From assembly GCA_037974965.1 (NCBI GenBank), contig JBBPFI010000004.1, positions 868,001 through 932,000 of the forward strand: a stretch of DNA of 64,000 nucleotides. The letters are read 5' to 3'. The position numbers were made by a program, and so were the translations under genes. The stretch is from Dacryopinax spathularia. Its lineage: Eukaryota; Basidiomycota; Dacrymycetes; Dacrymycetales; Dacrymycetaceae. Each line of letters opens with the position of its first letter. Positions within the stretch are counted from its first letter, which is position 1. The notes beneath the pieces were generated by a model. It saw only the letters and a list, made by a program, of their open reading frames with translations. It was not told where the DNA came from and searched no databases. Positions 52,188 through 63,185 of this stretch are shown in pieces.

Positions 52188-53063
52188 ATGTACATTCACG
52201 CGATCATCCATCTCAAAGGTTTGCAGCGCACCTGCTTCACCGAAATGGACAGTTTCCAGTTGGGCCATGATGACGACTTGAGAGCTGGAGGCATGGTTTG
52301 CATGGCTCCAACCCGGTTGGATCACAAACACAGTTGGCTGCAACCATCCATCCATCCAACCTCACCTCCGTCCGCATCCCAGCACCAGCATGCGGATTCG
52401 CCGGCGTCTGCTATTGCACCCGGCGATCCAACGGCCGCGGGCGCCACGGGCTTCCTCCCTCCGTATCACACAGGTCTCGATCTACTTCACGCACATTCGA
52501 CTCGCAGCCAACGCGGACAGTCAACCTATCCGTCTAGTCAAGGTGGTACATGTACCTCATCATTGCCGAGCTCGCCCTATTCATCCACACCCCGCATCAA
52601 CACCGTTATTGTAACGCCTGAGCTGATCGCGCTCAAGGACGCTGCCCGGGCTGCCGGCAATTGGGAATGTCTAGCCTTTCTGAACGGAGAGACTCCGAAC
52701 CACGATCCTCGCTTCCCCCCCCCCTACGCAGAGCGCGATGCCTCGTCCGACGGGCCTTTGCTGAAGAAGTCTAACACCTTGCTCGTCAGGATGCGTGGCA
52801 AGCCCATCATCCAGATCCAGCCACCAGCCCCTTTCTCGACCACGCCGGAAGCATTTGCCATGCGCGTCCGCGCCATAATGGACGAGGAGATTCGTCGCCG
52901 GCAGCTGCAACACCAAACTGACCGGCCGAGCCGTTGGTCGGGCTACGCTTGCCTGGGAACGGAGGATCATGGGGATATAAAGACAGAGTGGGACGAAGGA
53001 AGTTGTGCCATCCAACTGGGTAGGGTTTGCCTCAGGTGGTCTTGCCTGAAGTGGTTTCTCTAG
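52188..53063 (+). CDS. Hypothetical protein, Ser/Pro/His-rich, 291 aa
   Basis: A single open frame from an ATG, 291 aa. The first half is low complexity (Ser, Pro, Gln, His), the second has an ordered segment (VTPELIALKDAARAAGNWEC, then FLNGETPNHDPRFPPPYAER and AFAMRVRAIMDEEIRRRQLQ). No family recognised. Proposed because the frame is long for this region and its composition changes smoothly. A later start at the Met of MDSFQLGHDDD is possible. Confidence 0.38.
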   Translation: MYIHAIIHLKGLQRTCFTEMDSFQLGHDDDLRAGGMVCMAPTRLDHKHSWLQPSIHPTSPPSASQHQHADSPASAIAPGDPTAAGATGFLPPYHTGLDLLHAHSTRSQRGQSTYPSSQGGTCTSSLPSSPYSSTPRINTVIVTPELIALKDAARAAGNWECLAFLNGETPNHDPRFPPPYAERDASSDGPLLKKSNTLLVRMRGKPIIQIQPPAPFSTTPEAFAMRVRAIMDEEIRRRQLQHQTDRPSRWSGYACLGTEDHGDIKTEWDEGSCAIQLGRVCLRWSCLKWFL

Positions 53064-53324
53064 ATCATCAGCTTCCCGCCATTGCCGGTCTGTCTGATCA
53101 TGTATAATTCGATTGCCATGTGCTTTGTACGGTACAAGCTATTGTTCCTCCTTGTCGTGTGGGTCCCACCGTCACCGGTGCTCAGCGTGCATTGGGGCCA
53201 TGGCGGGATGCAGCAGGAGCCTGGCCCTCCCAAGTGTATGCGCGACGTGGCGGGCGGAGCAACGGCTTAACCGGCGCCTCATACCGCCTCAATACATCTG
53301 CGGTTCAGTAACTGTCATCTTAAA

Positions 53325-56246
53325 TTACTCGTCATGGACTGATATCCTCACCACTTCGACCGTCCCATCCTCGGTGAGCTCATCCACGAAGGCTTGCACG
53401 GCCTTCTGCTGCGCTTTACTCCTCCAGCGGATCTCGGCGGGCTGCACAGTGTTCAGTCCTCCTATTCCTTCAGATCGCGTCACTCACCTCATGAATTTTC
53501 TCTAAGATATGATCCACCACGACATCACCTCGCATATCCACCCAAGGCACGGTGTGATCGCAGCACCTCTCCAACGCAAGAAGGAGCTCCGGCGAGATGG
53601 CCGCGTTCGATCTTCTGTACTCCTTCGGCAGCCGGCCAGTTTTCACATCGTAATCCTCATGTTCATATATATCGCCTTCGCCGATTGCAATTTCCGGAAT
53701 ATGGGCGCTTGGCTGACGCGAGTGATTGCGGCCGAGCCAGACACGGATAATGTGGTCCTTGCCTTCTCCTAAGCTGTCAAGCTGTTGGTACAGATGCGTG
53801 AGCTATGGTAATTCTCGTCAGCACAGTGTCCTCATCCTCAGTGCCCGGCGTATGCACCGAGTGGTTTCGATACTTGGGGGGGACCGTTTTGAGCACTTGA
53901 ATGCGTCCTCTCCGAATGTGATCTTCTCGTATACCTAGCCGTTCCGACGACATACGCCGCCAGTTCCTTCTCTCCTCGACATCGCTCTCTCCAGCAGTGG
54001 AATACTCATCAGACATCAACGTATCAATGACGAGAGGGGTTGGGTCAATCCCAAACTTAGCCCAAAAAGAAGGGCATGCTCGGAGCCGCCTCTTGTGTTT
54101 CTGTAGGTATGTTTACCAAGCAGATCCTCGAAAGCACATGCCTCCGCACCTTCTTCGGCCTCTGCGTTCTTCGATCTTTCGATTTTTTCTGCTCCTTCTT
54201 CGTCTTCTTGGCATCGTCGTGGTCCGTCAACCATTTCCGTCGCATTGACTTCCAAGTCTGGGTCGTGTAGAGTCGTACAAGGTACTCTCGGGTGATGCTC
54301 TGAGTGCTTGCGGTGGTCCATTCCTTGCCGTCACGGCGTTTCTGCTGATCTTGAGCATGGACAAGGCTCTTCGGAGCAAATACGTACCGTCACCATGGCT
54401 AGCACCTCATCCACTATTGCATCTCTTAATCGAGCGTTGTCCTCCGCGTTCTTGTGCCCTCGTTCGTAGTTTGGCTTCATCTTAACGTGCATGGGCGTCT
54501 GTCTGCTTGAACTATCGTCGTCGTCAGAGGGGTTCTCTTCTTGTTGATGCGACTGTAGCCCTTCCCGGACTGGCCGAGCCCTCAATCCCCGTATTCCTCT
54601 CCCTCCAGTTGCGGTCGACGGACCTCGGTCTGACATCGTAGGACCTTCCTCTGTTAGGTCCTTGAACTTGGCCGCCAAAGCTTTCTAAGGGTACCCACAG
54701 GGCAGGCGTGAGTAGGACGTTTGACCCGCTCCGCAGAGACTACGTACGAGGCAGTACCTCCTGATCACCAGCGGAACATCGCCATCCGTCGCTGCCACTT
54801 CGTCCGGGTCTGCATCTGAGGTGTCTATCTCCATCTCTTGTTTGAAGCGTCCTGGATCTCGTCTCATGTCGCCGGGCGCATCGTCCTCGTCGCTTTTGTC
54901 GATGTCGGAAGTCGCAGCTGAATGCGTGCTGCCTCCTCCTTCCCTGTGAGGTGTAACCCGTCTCTTCCTCCGCCGCTTTTTATTCTTGACTTGCTTGAGC
55001 CTTGCTTCGAGTTGGTTTATGCGGGCTTGCGCTTTCTTGTTCTCCTGCACTAGCTCAAAGTTCGCCGTCTCGAAGTCGTCAGATTTCTTGCGGAGGAACT
55101 CCATCTGAATCTTGAGCTTATCGCGGTGCATGTCCGATCCGATGGTCTCTTGCGATTGAGACGAGACCGCGCGCTGCGTCTCCACTGGCGTTTCATCTTC
55201 CCCAGAGGTCGGCAACGTCAGTGGTGCTGGTACGGTTGGTTTGCAGGCCAGTGGTAGGGTACTGGCGCCGTTCGGAGTGGACAGCTGTTCTCGTGGCCCC
55301 GTAGCTGTTCTTTCCCGCTCCCGCAACAGCTCCTCCTCCAGCGCATGCAACTTGCTGCGCAGGGCCAACTCCTCCGCAATACGTGCTTCTTGCTCTTCTT
55401 TCATAGCTCTCAAGCATTCTTCACGTCGCCGCAAGGTTGCTCCGAGGGCCAAAATGGCTGCATCCTTCCTTCTTGCTAATTCCGTGATATCCTCCTCCAT
55501 CGGGCGTACGCTTGTCGTCCCATGCGCCTCCATAGAAGCTGCGAATGTTTCCAACCCCGACGTGCGTGATGTATGGGGTCTGCGTACAGGGTCTAGACTC
55601 TGGCGAGAAAGTAAGTGTATGCGCCGACCTCCTGATGATTGTCAGCGTACCTCGACATCGTCCTGGTCCACCCCCCCGTTCATGAGTGCTTCAGATGATC
55701 CCTTAGATGAATCCCCATCCCGTGAAGCATTCTGTATCGCAGCTTTAGCATATATTTCCCTTTTGAAGGCGTGGTGACGTGCCCTGAAGCCGGTTGGTGA
55801 TGCATTGGTGGGTCGTTCATTCCTGCCACCGTGCTTGGCGTTCTGGCATTGGGGAGCTCGTGCATACCCTGCCTGCCGATCTCGAGAGTGAGATATTTCT
55901 GCTCGTACTTCAGCATACAGGTCAGGGCAGTGTGGCATATGTGCATACCTTGCAATTGGAGTCTTGCCGTAGGGACATTGGGTCCGACGTGATCGTTGCG
56001 CGCATAGACCTTGTCGAAGATCGCTGGATCCATCTTGGACCATTGGTGCGGCTGCGAGAATTCTTCAATTGTTGACGCCTGAGAATCAGCTGGCGGTGAG
56101 TTTGGAACGTTGCCATGAACCACAGCGGGCAGTCTGTATGTCGTTCGACTGGGATATGGCTGGGGGCGAAGATGATTGTGCGTCCGATTATCGTGTTCTT
56201 CCATGTCGACGTCCGTTCGAGCTCGTTTCCTGCTGAGATTTGCCAT
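53325..56246 (-). CDS. 841-aa coiled-coil protein, lineage-specific, nine exons
   Basis: Exons 55949-56246, 55651-55907, 54748-55599, 54388-54684, 54150-54323, 53935-54100, 53825-53895, 53488-53781 and 53325-53441 total 842 codons. I know no function. The order is: a basic, disordered N terminus (ANLSRKRARTDVDMEEHD); long coiled coils (KEEQEARIAEELALRSKLHA, then VQENKKAQARINQLEARL); a nuclear-signal-like basic run KNKKRRRKRRV; an acidic stretch; a region KPNYERGHKNAEDNARLRDA; a helical Trp/Lys domain; FGIDPTPLVIDTLMSDEYS; and a C-terminal domain (GKDHIIRVWLGRNHSRQPSA, then VDMRGDVVVDHILEKIHE). Several introns are very short (39, 41, 43 nt). This resembles the long nuclear-type orphan proteins multiplied in agaricomycetes. 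A 160-bp gap separates it from the next gene. Confidence 0.75.
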
Positions 56247-56406
56247 GATAATAACGTGTGAGGTGATGCCCGTGGCGGAAAGGCTGATGATTGGTATCTG
56301 TAACTTAGGGCGCAGATGAGGCCACGTTACACAGGTCCCGAGCGCCTATTTAGTCCACGTGAACGCGCGGTACTAGTCTCTGGAACGCATTGAACCAAGT
56401 TGTCTC

Positions 56407-56922
56407 TTGCCATCACCTGCCACCTCGCCTTCTCCGTTCGCCTGGATCCTCCAAGAACAGATATGCCCTCCTCTCGCAGTCGTCGAGTTCCTGCTTGTAC
56501 GTCGTTATCCCGATTTGGCGCCCTGTGGCCTCTCGTCGGAGGTATGCTATAGTCTCGCAGATGTGGCTCTTCTGCGCAAACCCGGTCCGGACTTGAAACG
56601 CTTTGATCCGGACGTCCACTATCAAGCCTGGTACTACGAGGACGGTCTTTTCTCGACTTGGGACTTGCACCGCACTTACAGAAGGCTGGCTTATTATCTC
56701 ACTCTGGACCACTCGTTTCAGTTCACTGGCATCGTGGACGATTGGAGCATGTGGGCGGATTGGGTGCGTTGCTATCCCTGTACGACCGCCTTTCACTCAC
56801 ATGGGCGACACCCGAGAAAGGCGATTCCCCATCGCTCTAAAGCCTACTGGTCTCGCTTCCTGCACAATCCCAGCAACCTGCACTGGATCATCGTCTATAT
56901 GCGCGCCAAGCGTTTCCAGTAG
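56407..56922 (+). CDS. Hypothetical protein, about 170 aa (start uncertain)
   Basis: An open frame of 171 codons whose first in-frame ATG lies late, so a short upstream exon is likely; the left boundary is the start of the open frame, not a proven start codon. Trp/Tyr-rich ordered residues support coding: DVHYQAWYYEDGLFSTWDLH, YYLTLDHSFQFTGIVDDWSM and YWSRFLHNPSNLHWIIVYMR. No family recognised. It is divergent from the 841-aa gene. Confidence 0.42.
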   Translation: MPSPATSPSPFAWILQEQICPPLAVVEFLLVRRYPDLAPCGLSSEVCYSLADVALLRKPGPDLKRFDPDVHYQAWYYEDGLFSTWDLHRTYRRLAYYLTLDHSFQFTGIVDDWSMWADWVRCYPCTTAFHSHGRHPRKAIPHRSKAYWSRFLHNPSNLHWIIVYMRAKRFQ

Positions 56923-57227
56923 ATCCGGGGACTCGTTGTAAAGTCTTTCTCTTACTGTACTTGTTGAGGGTCGAGAGTCATACGTAATACGATGGTATTC
57001 TGTCAATTACAACAATGCGTCCTTCCCAATCGAACGATATGTGAGATTGACTTTCGCAGCCCTTCTGCGGCCACGAGCTTGTGAGGCAGTGCGGTGCTGT
57101 TTCCTCGAGGCATGCACGAGGATCTGGTCCCGCATACTGACTGCAGCCTATGATCTTCGAGTCACCCCTCATAACGGCAGTGGTTGCGCTCTGATAATCC
57201 CTTCGTCCAACGCGCCCGGTCTTCACC

Positions 57228-59645
57228 ATGGCTGAATTTCCCCTCACCGACCTGCCAACGTGGAAGAAAGTCGTTATACTGAGCTGCTTGATCGAATGTC
57301 TCCAGAAGTATCCTACTCCAATCTGCGAACCCCAGCCTTCGGACAAGCGCCCTGGTCCAAGTGAGCTTCAATTTCTGAAGGGGATGGCGCTGCTCCTTTG
57401 CTACGGATATGAGGATGATGACCTACACCGTATTCCTGCTGTGATGATGGCGGCGTGCCCCGAGGACGAAAGCTCGGTGCGGGGAGCCACCGGTGCGGTG
57501 ACATCTGATAAAACTCGTCGTCCTCATATGTCCGCCGGCGGCATCCACACTTTAAAGGAATTCATCACCTCTTCGGACGTGAAAATCCCATCGGACCCAC
57601 GCCTCCCCAGAGGAGATGTTGTTGTCATCGCGAGGAATCCTGCGTTTGGTTCAACCGCTGGGGTTGATCCAGGCGCAGAGGGGGGGATTGAGTGGTCGGT
57701 CGAGCAGGTTCCCATGAACCTCAGTCAAGCGAGTGCTCTAGAGGTACAACTAGGGGCCGAGTACGTCTAGCTCGCTGTCTCTATCGGTCGTCTAGGCTGA
57801 CGGCGTTTCAGCCCAGAAGCGTGCCGCGCAAGTTCATTTCGGACATATGAATCTAATCTCTTTGCCTTATTAAAGGGCGGAAGGGCAGACCAGGCCAACG
57901 GCACTCGTCCCAGAACCTCGTTCGTCTGACCTTGTGTTGTAACTTTCTTCTCTTTCTGATCCTGTTATATAGACCCATCCTGCAATATTCCGTCAGGAAC
58001 TGCATAGGGAAGATTCTGCAGCGTTGTTCGACGTGCGACCGTCCTTTCAGGAAGACTCTGCCCCAGCTGTTGATGAACTGGTACCTTCTCGAAGAGCCCC
58101 GCGACAATACTTCCTCCCTGATCAAAGAGGTCGAGGTCAACGAAGCGATACCTGGGATTGTTCGCTGGTTGCAAGCGGGCAATACTCCCGTCGAAGGCAT
58201 TGAAGTGAACTGGGCGCTGCTCGTATCTGGCCCTACCTCACGAACACCGATATTCACATACGAGAACGCCCGAGTGTGGGCGGCCCTTTTGGCCTTTCTG
58301 CTGTCGACAATCAGATCCACTGCGGAACAACTTCAGCGTCACGATCTCGCCAAATCCGAGACCCAGCGGCTCAGCAAGGAGGACTTCAAGAGTAAATTTC
58401 AGCTCTTAACCGCACTACTCGAGGTTCTAGCGAACTTCTTCCACGGCAGCCCTCCTGATGAAAATGCTTCAAAATGGAGTCTACCTACTATTCTTACTGT
58501 GTTGCTCGGTCGGGAAGAGGTGGGGCTGTACGCGCACCTCTGTAAGTCACCCTTCTTGCCTCAAGCGGTCAAAATACTCACCGTTCTCGTAGGGACCCAC
58601 GCATACCCTGCCTTTAGAGGAGAGGGGCCCGGGCACAGCAAAGACAGTGGGGGCCAGCCACCTGCATTTGCTGAGGGCGGGGAAGATGCGATCCGTGACT
58701 CTTCGACTAGTGCGCTGGAGGACGAGCATAGTCTCTACGTCGAGGCGAAAATGAGCGATTCGTCTTTGCCGTACATGTCCAACCTCGTTACGAGCGCCAT
58801 AAATAACCTCAGCGGCTTTTGGTTCGCGGCGCACGAGACGCACACATACTATATGGGAGATCGGAACACACCGGCTCTGTCCCCGACCTACTTCGAAATT
58901 CGCGGGACCAATATGCCCAAGCTGACTTTGACGGACGACGAGCTCACCAAAATTCGCCGTTGGGTTGAAGACGTCGCCATCAGTAAGAAAGAAGTAAACG
59001 AACGACCCAAATATCATCAGTTTAGGCGACTGGTCACAAGCGGCGAAGGCGTCCACTGCTCCTTTCATGCAGAGGCGCTTCTTATGGCGGCCATCCGACA
59101 GGCTTCGAAGGAAGGCAACGAGGAGTGTACAGGACGTTGTGTGCACTACGATGCTCGGTGTGCCTTGTACACAGCACTCCGGAGGCATCCTCGCCTGTGG
59201 AGTGCGCTTGCAGTACGACCCTCCTTGATTCCCTCCATGCTTCCTTCTAACCACGAGTTAGACCGGGCCATGGCTCACTGTTTGTGCTAAGAAGGCATGC
59301 TCACACTGCCATTTTACGGCACTTCACGGAGATGTTCAGGTGCTCAATACGGACGGCACTCATGGGTTACCATTCAAGTCTATTCTTTTCGGATTAAGTG
59401 ACGATCTCCAAGAGTTCTTTGCCTCTTTGCTTCTTCAGACGTTGAGAAAAAGTCTGAATGATGGAGCTCAGACGCAACAAAGCAGCCCAAATCGCTCGAT
59501 TTACGATGGACGTCCCGCACCAGCCGTCTCCCGAAATACCGCCGACATCTTCGCCATCGATACGGGCGGTGGGGACGACGATGTGCCCGATTCAAGCGAC
59601 CAATGTCTCGTCGATTCTGACCCGATGAGTGATAGTGACTTCTGA
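57228..59645 (+). CDS. Deaminase-superfamily-like protein A, 737 aa
   Basis: Exons 57228-57760, 57812-57919, 57973-58541, 58593-59212 and 59262-59645 sum to 738 codons. The C-terminal third has the deaminase zinc signature split by an intron: FHAEALLM (H562, E564) and, after the junction, AKKACSHC (C623, C626). Between lie CTGRCVHYDARCALYTALR. An N-terminal domain around residue 130 has the strand pattern GDVVVIARNPAF. A helical middle part (VWAALLAFLLSTI; LLTALLEVLANFF; GLYAHL) is shared with gene B at 60907-62427. The tail is acidic and disordered (GGGDDDVPDSSDQ). HAE plus CxxC would coordinate zinc, with Glu as proton shuttle. The nearest known group I can name is the OTT_1508-like deaminase family, reported to be expanded in basidiomycetes; substrate unknown, possibly nucleic acid or nucleotide. 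Confidence 0.7.
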
Positions 59646-60071
59646 GGGTTCGTGCTATCAGTTTACGAAAGGGATTAGCAGGACAAACGGGTCTGGTTGA
59701 TGAACGTAGCTACTAATGTAGACATGCCCAAACAACAATGGACTGACGTCCCAACATCCCAATACACGTTCATCCTGACTTCCCTCGTTGACTAACATCC
59801 CAACGTCGCAGCACCCCAAAAGATGTTCATCCTAACCTCCCTCATGGCTGACATCCCAACGGCCTTACCTCCTTACCTCCATACATCCGTGCACCGGCTC
59901 AAGTCTGTGGATCGCGTCCTAGACCAGCGGAGAGTTCCTGCCGGTCGCGTTGGGTGCTACCCAGGATCAACCCCTTTCTCCAAGGTCCTGACCTTCAAGC
60001 ATTCTCTGCCAATGCTGCCAACAGTCGCATCTTGAATCGGCTCCACCACCGTGTAGAGATATTAAGTGAAG

Positions 60072-60398
60072 AATACCCTCGATCCCCGGGGTGCTACTCC
60101 GGCTCGACACCCTCGCCCCTGTCCTAATCGCCATGTATAGGGATGGAAAGAGGGAGAGTATACCCTCGATCCTCGGGGTGCTACCCCGGCTCGACACCCT
60201 CGCCGGTCCTAATCGCCATGTATAGGGATGGAAAGAGGGAGAGTATACCCTCGATCCCCGGGGTGCTACCCCGGCTCGACACCGTCGCCGGTCCTAATCG
60301 CCATGTATAGGGATGGAAAGAGGGAGAGTATACCCTCGATCCCCGGGGTGCTACCCCGGCTCGGCACCCTCGCCGGTCCTAATCGTCATGTATATTAA
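60072..60398. repeat. 84-bp minisatellite, four copies
   Basis: Four near-identical units begin with TACCCTCGATCCC at about 60073, 60161, 60245 and 60329; the first is 88 bp, the others 84 bp. Each has a CCCCGGGGTGCTAC core, GGCTCGACACCCTCGCC, and CGCCATGTATAGGGATGG. The copies differ at only a few positions, so this array is far younger than the satellite at 16.5-22 kb. Confidence 0.93.
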
Positions 60399-60464
60399 AG
60401 AGAGCCGGCCTACCTGGGATGGATACGCCGTCATCAAAGGCCCGGTACTTCCTTGGGTTCCCAA

Positions 60465-60556
60465 CATGCACACATCCCAACATGCACACATCCCAACCAA
60501 CATCCCCACATCCCAACATCCCAACTTCCCAACATCCACACATCCCAACATCGTAA
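60465..60556. repeat. CATCCCAACA-type simple repeat
   Basis: A run of CATCCCAAC/CACACATCCCAA units, about 9-14 bp long, lies on the plus strand. The same words recur singly at 59750-59850 and 60605-60630, suggesting slippage-driven spread. Confidence 0.85.
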
Positions 60557-60906
60557 CAACCATACGTGAGTATCTAGCAGGGGCTACCTGGGATCGCGGC
60601 CCAGCTTCAACATCCCAACATCCCAGTATCCTGGCCTCCGCACTGCATGCAGAGGGGGCGCGTTCTGGGATCGCCCCCTCCATATCAATTCGAGGGTGCC
60701 TAACTGAGATCGACGCCGCAACATCAGACTGGCATTAATGTGCCAACAAAGCACGAGCGCCGGGAACCAATCGATCAACAACAAGGTAGTATTACAACAT
60801 AATCCGATGATGCAGTGAGGATCCCCAATGGTGTACAACATGATCCGCAAAACTTGGGAAACCAGTGGGTATAGGACGCACAGACGGTATCAGGATGGAG
60901 ATACCC

Positions 60907-62427
60907 TCAACAGAGGGCTTTGTTTGGACGTAAGCGGGCTGCGGATTCGAAGCAGGTGAGCAAGAGGGCCCGGATCAACGAATCCTCTTGAGCCTGGTCG
61001 AGGCCGAAAGGCCAACATGGCACATATTCTCCTAGTCCTTCCAGAGAGGATGGCCGATCGGCCGGGGGAATTGATACCCATTTGCATATGGCGCAGGGAC
61101 GCTTGGAGGAGCCCTGCATTGAACCGTAAACTCGCTGGGTAACGTTCTATTCACATGTCAGTGTCTGTATCGTTGCTGTGCATCGCCGACTTACGGATAA
61201 CGGTCGCAGCCCGAATCTTTGCCTCAAAGAATTGTAAACGGCACATCGTTTGTCTTCGTGGATACAGTCCGCGCTGCATGTACGGTACTGGGCTGTTAAA
61301 CTGCGCACGGCGAGTATGACCGTTTCGGCGTGAATGGAGCTGGCGACGACCTCCGCTCCGTAGCGATGCAGGTGAAGGAGGAGATCGCTGAGAAGGGATG
61401 AATGTATACCGGCCCCTTTGGCGATAACCTGCTGCAGCCCCGTGAAGACCGCCGAGGTGAATTGTCGGGGCGCCACACGGCGCATTTGCCCTCGCAGGAC
61501 GATTGCAGAGAGGGGACGTAGTTTCAGCTCGACCGGAAGATCTCTGTACTGGCTAGCGAGTGTCCTTCCCGCCGAGAGATAGAAGACCAGGCGATAGATG
61601 TGCTGTAGAATGGGGTTGGGTCGAGGGTCCATCGCTGGATCGCCATTCTCTACTACTGAACGGTCAGTGTCTGGAAGGGGCATTTGCGGATGAGCACTCA
61701 CTGAAATAAAGTTGGACGTGCGCATCTAGGCCGATCATTCTGCTAGTCAGAAGTGTCTGCAGCACGTCTACTCTCTTGTCACTGTGAGGCGTAGTGATGT
61801 GGTAGACTAGACCCCAAAGCACTTCTAATCGTGCGAAGAGGCTCTTGGCGGTCCGCTGAAGGAGTTTCTGGGGGCCTTCTTGAGATGGCAAAGGCGGGCG
61901 CCCGCTGGTCCCGGTTGGGGGCCATGTAGGAAGTAGGCCATGACATGCCAGACAAACGTCTTGCTTCGCTGGATAGTACACACCTGGGGTGCTATACAGC
62001 CCCAGGAGGAGTACATCGCAGTAGATCTCCTCAAGAAGTGATGCTAAGAGCCGCGCCCAGTAGATGTAAGTATCTGGACCGAACACTGCGACCTTTGACC
62101 CCCTTATATGCGTTTGGCTCTGCCGCATGCCATTCCAGAGATGCCGCTGAGCTTTCTGTTGGACATACCGCCAGGCGCCTTCCGGTAGCTCGACCAGGAA
62201 TGCATCGAGTACCGAAGAATTCACATCCTCCCCCGGTATCCAAGAACGTAGTACGCCGGGCACAGGTGCGATGCAGGTGTGTTGAAGATCACACACTTGT
62301 CGGCAGAGATCGCTGATGTGGCTTCCAATGGTTAATTGGGCGAATCGCCTAATCAGCATGAGCGCACCACAAACGGAACTACAAGAACAACGACTAACCA
62401 TATTGCGTCCTCATTCAAGCGATACAT
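60907..62427 (-). CDS. Deaminase-superfamily-like protein B, 458 aa (paralogue of A)
   Basis: Exons 62399-62427, 61702-62348, 61195-61655 and 60907-61146 sum to 459 codons. The zinc signature is complete: SSIHAETVIL (H334, E336) and SSKRPCAICKWVS (C397, C400), a textbook PCxxC. Between them lies CSADCIHEDKRCAVYNSLR, which matches CTGRCVHYDARCALYTALR of protein A. The helical domains also align: YWARLLASLLEEI with VWAALLAFLLSTI, and LFARLEVLW ... GLDAHVQLYF with LLTALLEVLA ... GLYAHL. Two introns fall at equivalent places in A and B (after GLxAH and between the HAE and CxxC exons). B lacks the N-terminal domain and acidic tail of A. The first coding exon is just 29 nt, with a GTTAGT donor. Confidence 0.72.
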
Positions 62428-62699
62428 GGGAGAGGACAAGGAGGCTGAATACAAGTAGTTAAGGGCAGCTTGACAGAAGCTTGCGCGGTCCCGAGAGGTA
62501 CATAATCTCATTCTCCGTCCCGTCAGCGCGGCTTAGACTGGAGGGACGGGTCCGACTTACTGAGCACCCACATCATCGTCGCATTTGCTTGAACCCTTCT
62601 CCGACTCTGCTACCGCTTCCTCCATCGACCATGCTACAAGGGCCGGACTCCGTGAGGTGTGGGCCAACCCGCCCTGTCCCTCCACTAAGGTACTAAAGG
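62428..62699. other. Short intergenic gap
   Basis: 270 bp with no gene or repeat seen. Confidence 0.5.
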
Positions 62700-63185
62700 T
62701 TAGGCTGACGATTGCTTGGCAGGATAGATGAGCTCACCAGGTTCACACAATGTGGCATGCATCACCTCCAGGCCGCTCTCCTGGCCCTTGACGCCGGACG
62801 TGACATGAACCGATATCAATGCCAGCCGCGAGTCGGGCAAGACGGCCTGAACCGTCGCAAGGCTGTATGGGTCACAGGTCGTTGGATCGGCCACGCGCAG
62901 GCATGTGAAGGCGTCCAATGAGCTGGGCTCGTACTTCGGTATCATGGTAGTGTACGGTGTTGTTTCAAGGTATGGCGTGTCATATTGACGAGGAGCAGGA
63001 GCAGGGGTAGGGCGTGCCGAAGACCTCTCGAGATATGCCAGTACTCTGGTAAGGAGTGCTACAGCTTCTGCCGTGGCCAATTCTGCAAAAGAGTTGCGAT
63101 GCTTGGGAAGAGTCATTCCTTGCAGGTGGTCGTTGGAAGCTTGCCTGCGCGCAAGTGTACGGTAGTAACCGGGGCGGTGTGTCAT
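62700..63185 (-). CDS. Hypothetical protein, about 161 aa
   Basis: An open frame with ATG at about 63185. A helical segment (SFAELATAEAVALLTRVLAY) precedes a Pro-rich linker and an ordered, beta-like C terminus (ATVQAVLPDSRLALISVHVT, then GLEVMHATLCEPGELIYPAK). No family recognised. It may be one exon of a larger gene upstream, since 63186-63494 has no convincing separate gene. Low certainty. Confidence 0.3.
   Translation of the reverse strand: MTHRPGYYRTLARRQASNDHLQGMTLPKHRNSFAELATAEAVALLTRVLAYLERSSARPTPAPAPRQYDTPYLETTPYTTMIPKYEPSSLDAFTCLRVADPTTCDPYSLATVQAVLPDSRLALISVHVTSGVKGQESGLEVMHATLCEPGELIYPAKQSSA

Larger units (their letters stand above)
59646..60906. other. Repeat-rich spacer between the two deaminase-like genes
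   Basis: About 1.26 kb without a gene. It holds a twofold TTCATCCTxAC...ACATCCCAAC duplication near 59760-59860, the 84-bp minisatellite, and a CATCCCAACA-type run. The two deaminase-like genes converge onto it. Confidence 0.7.
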
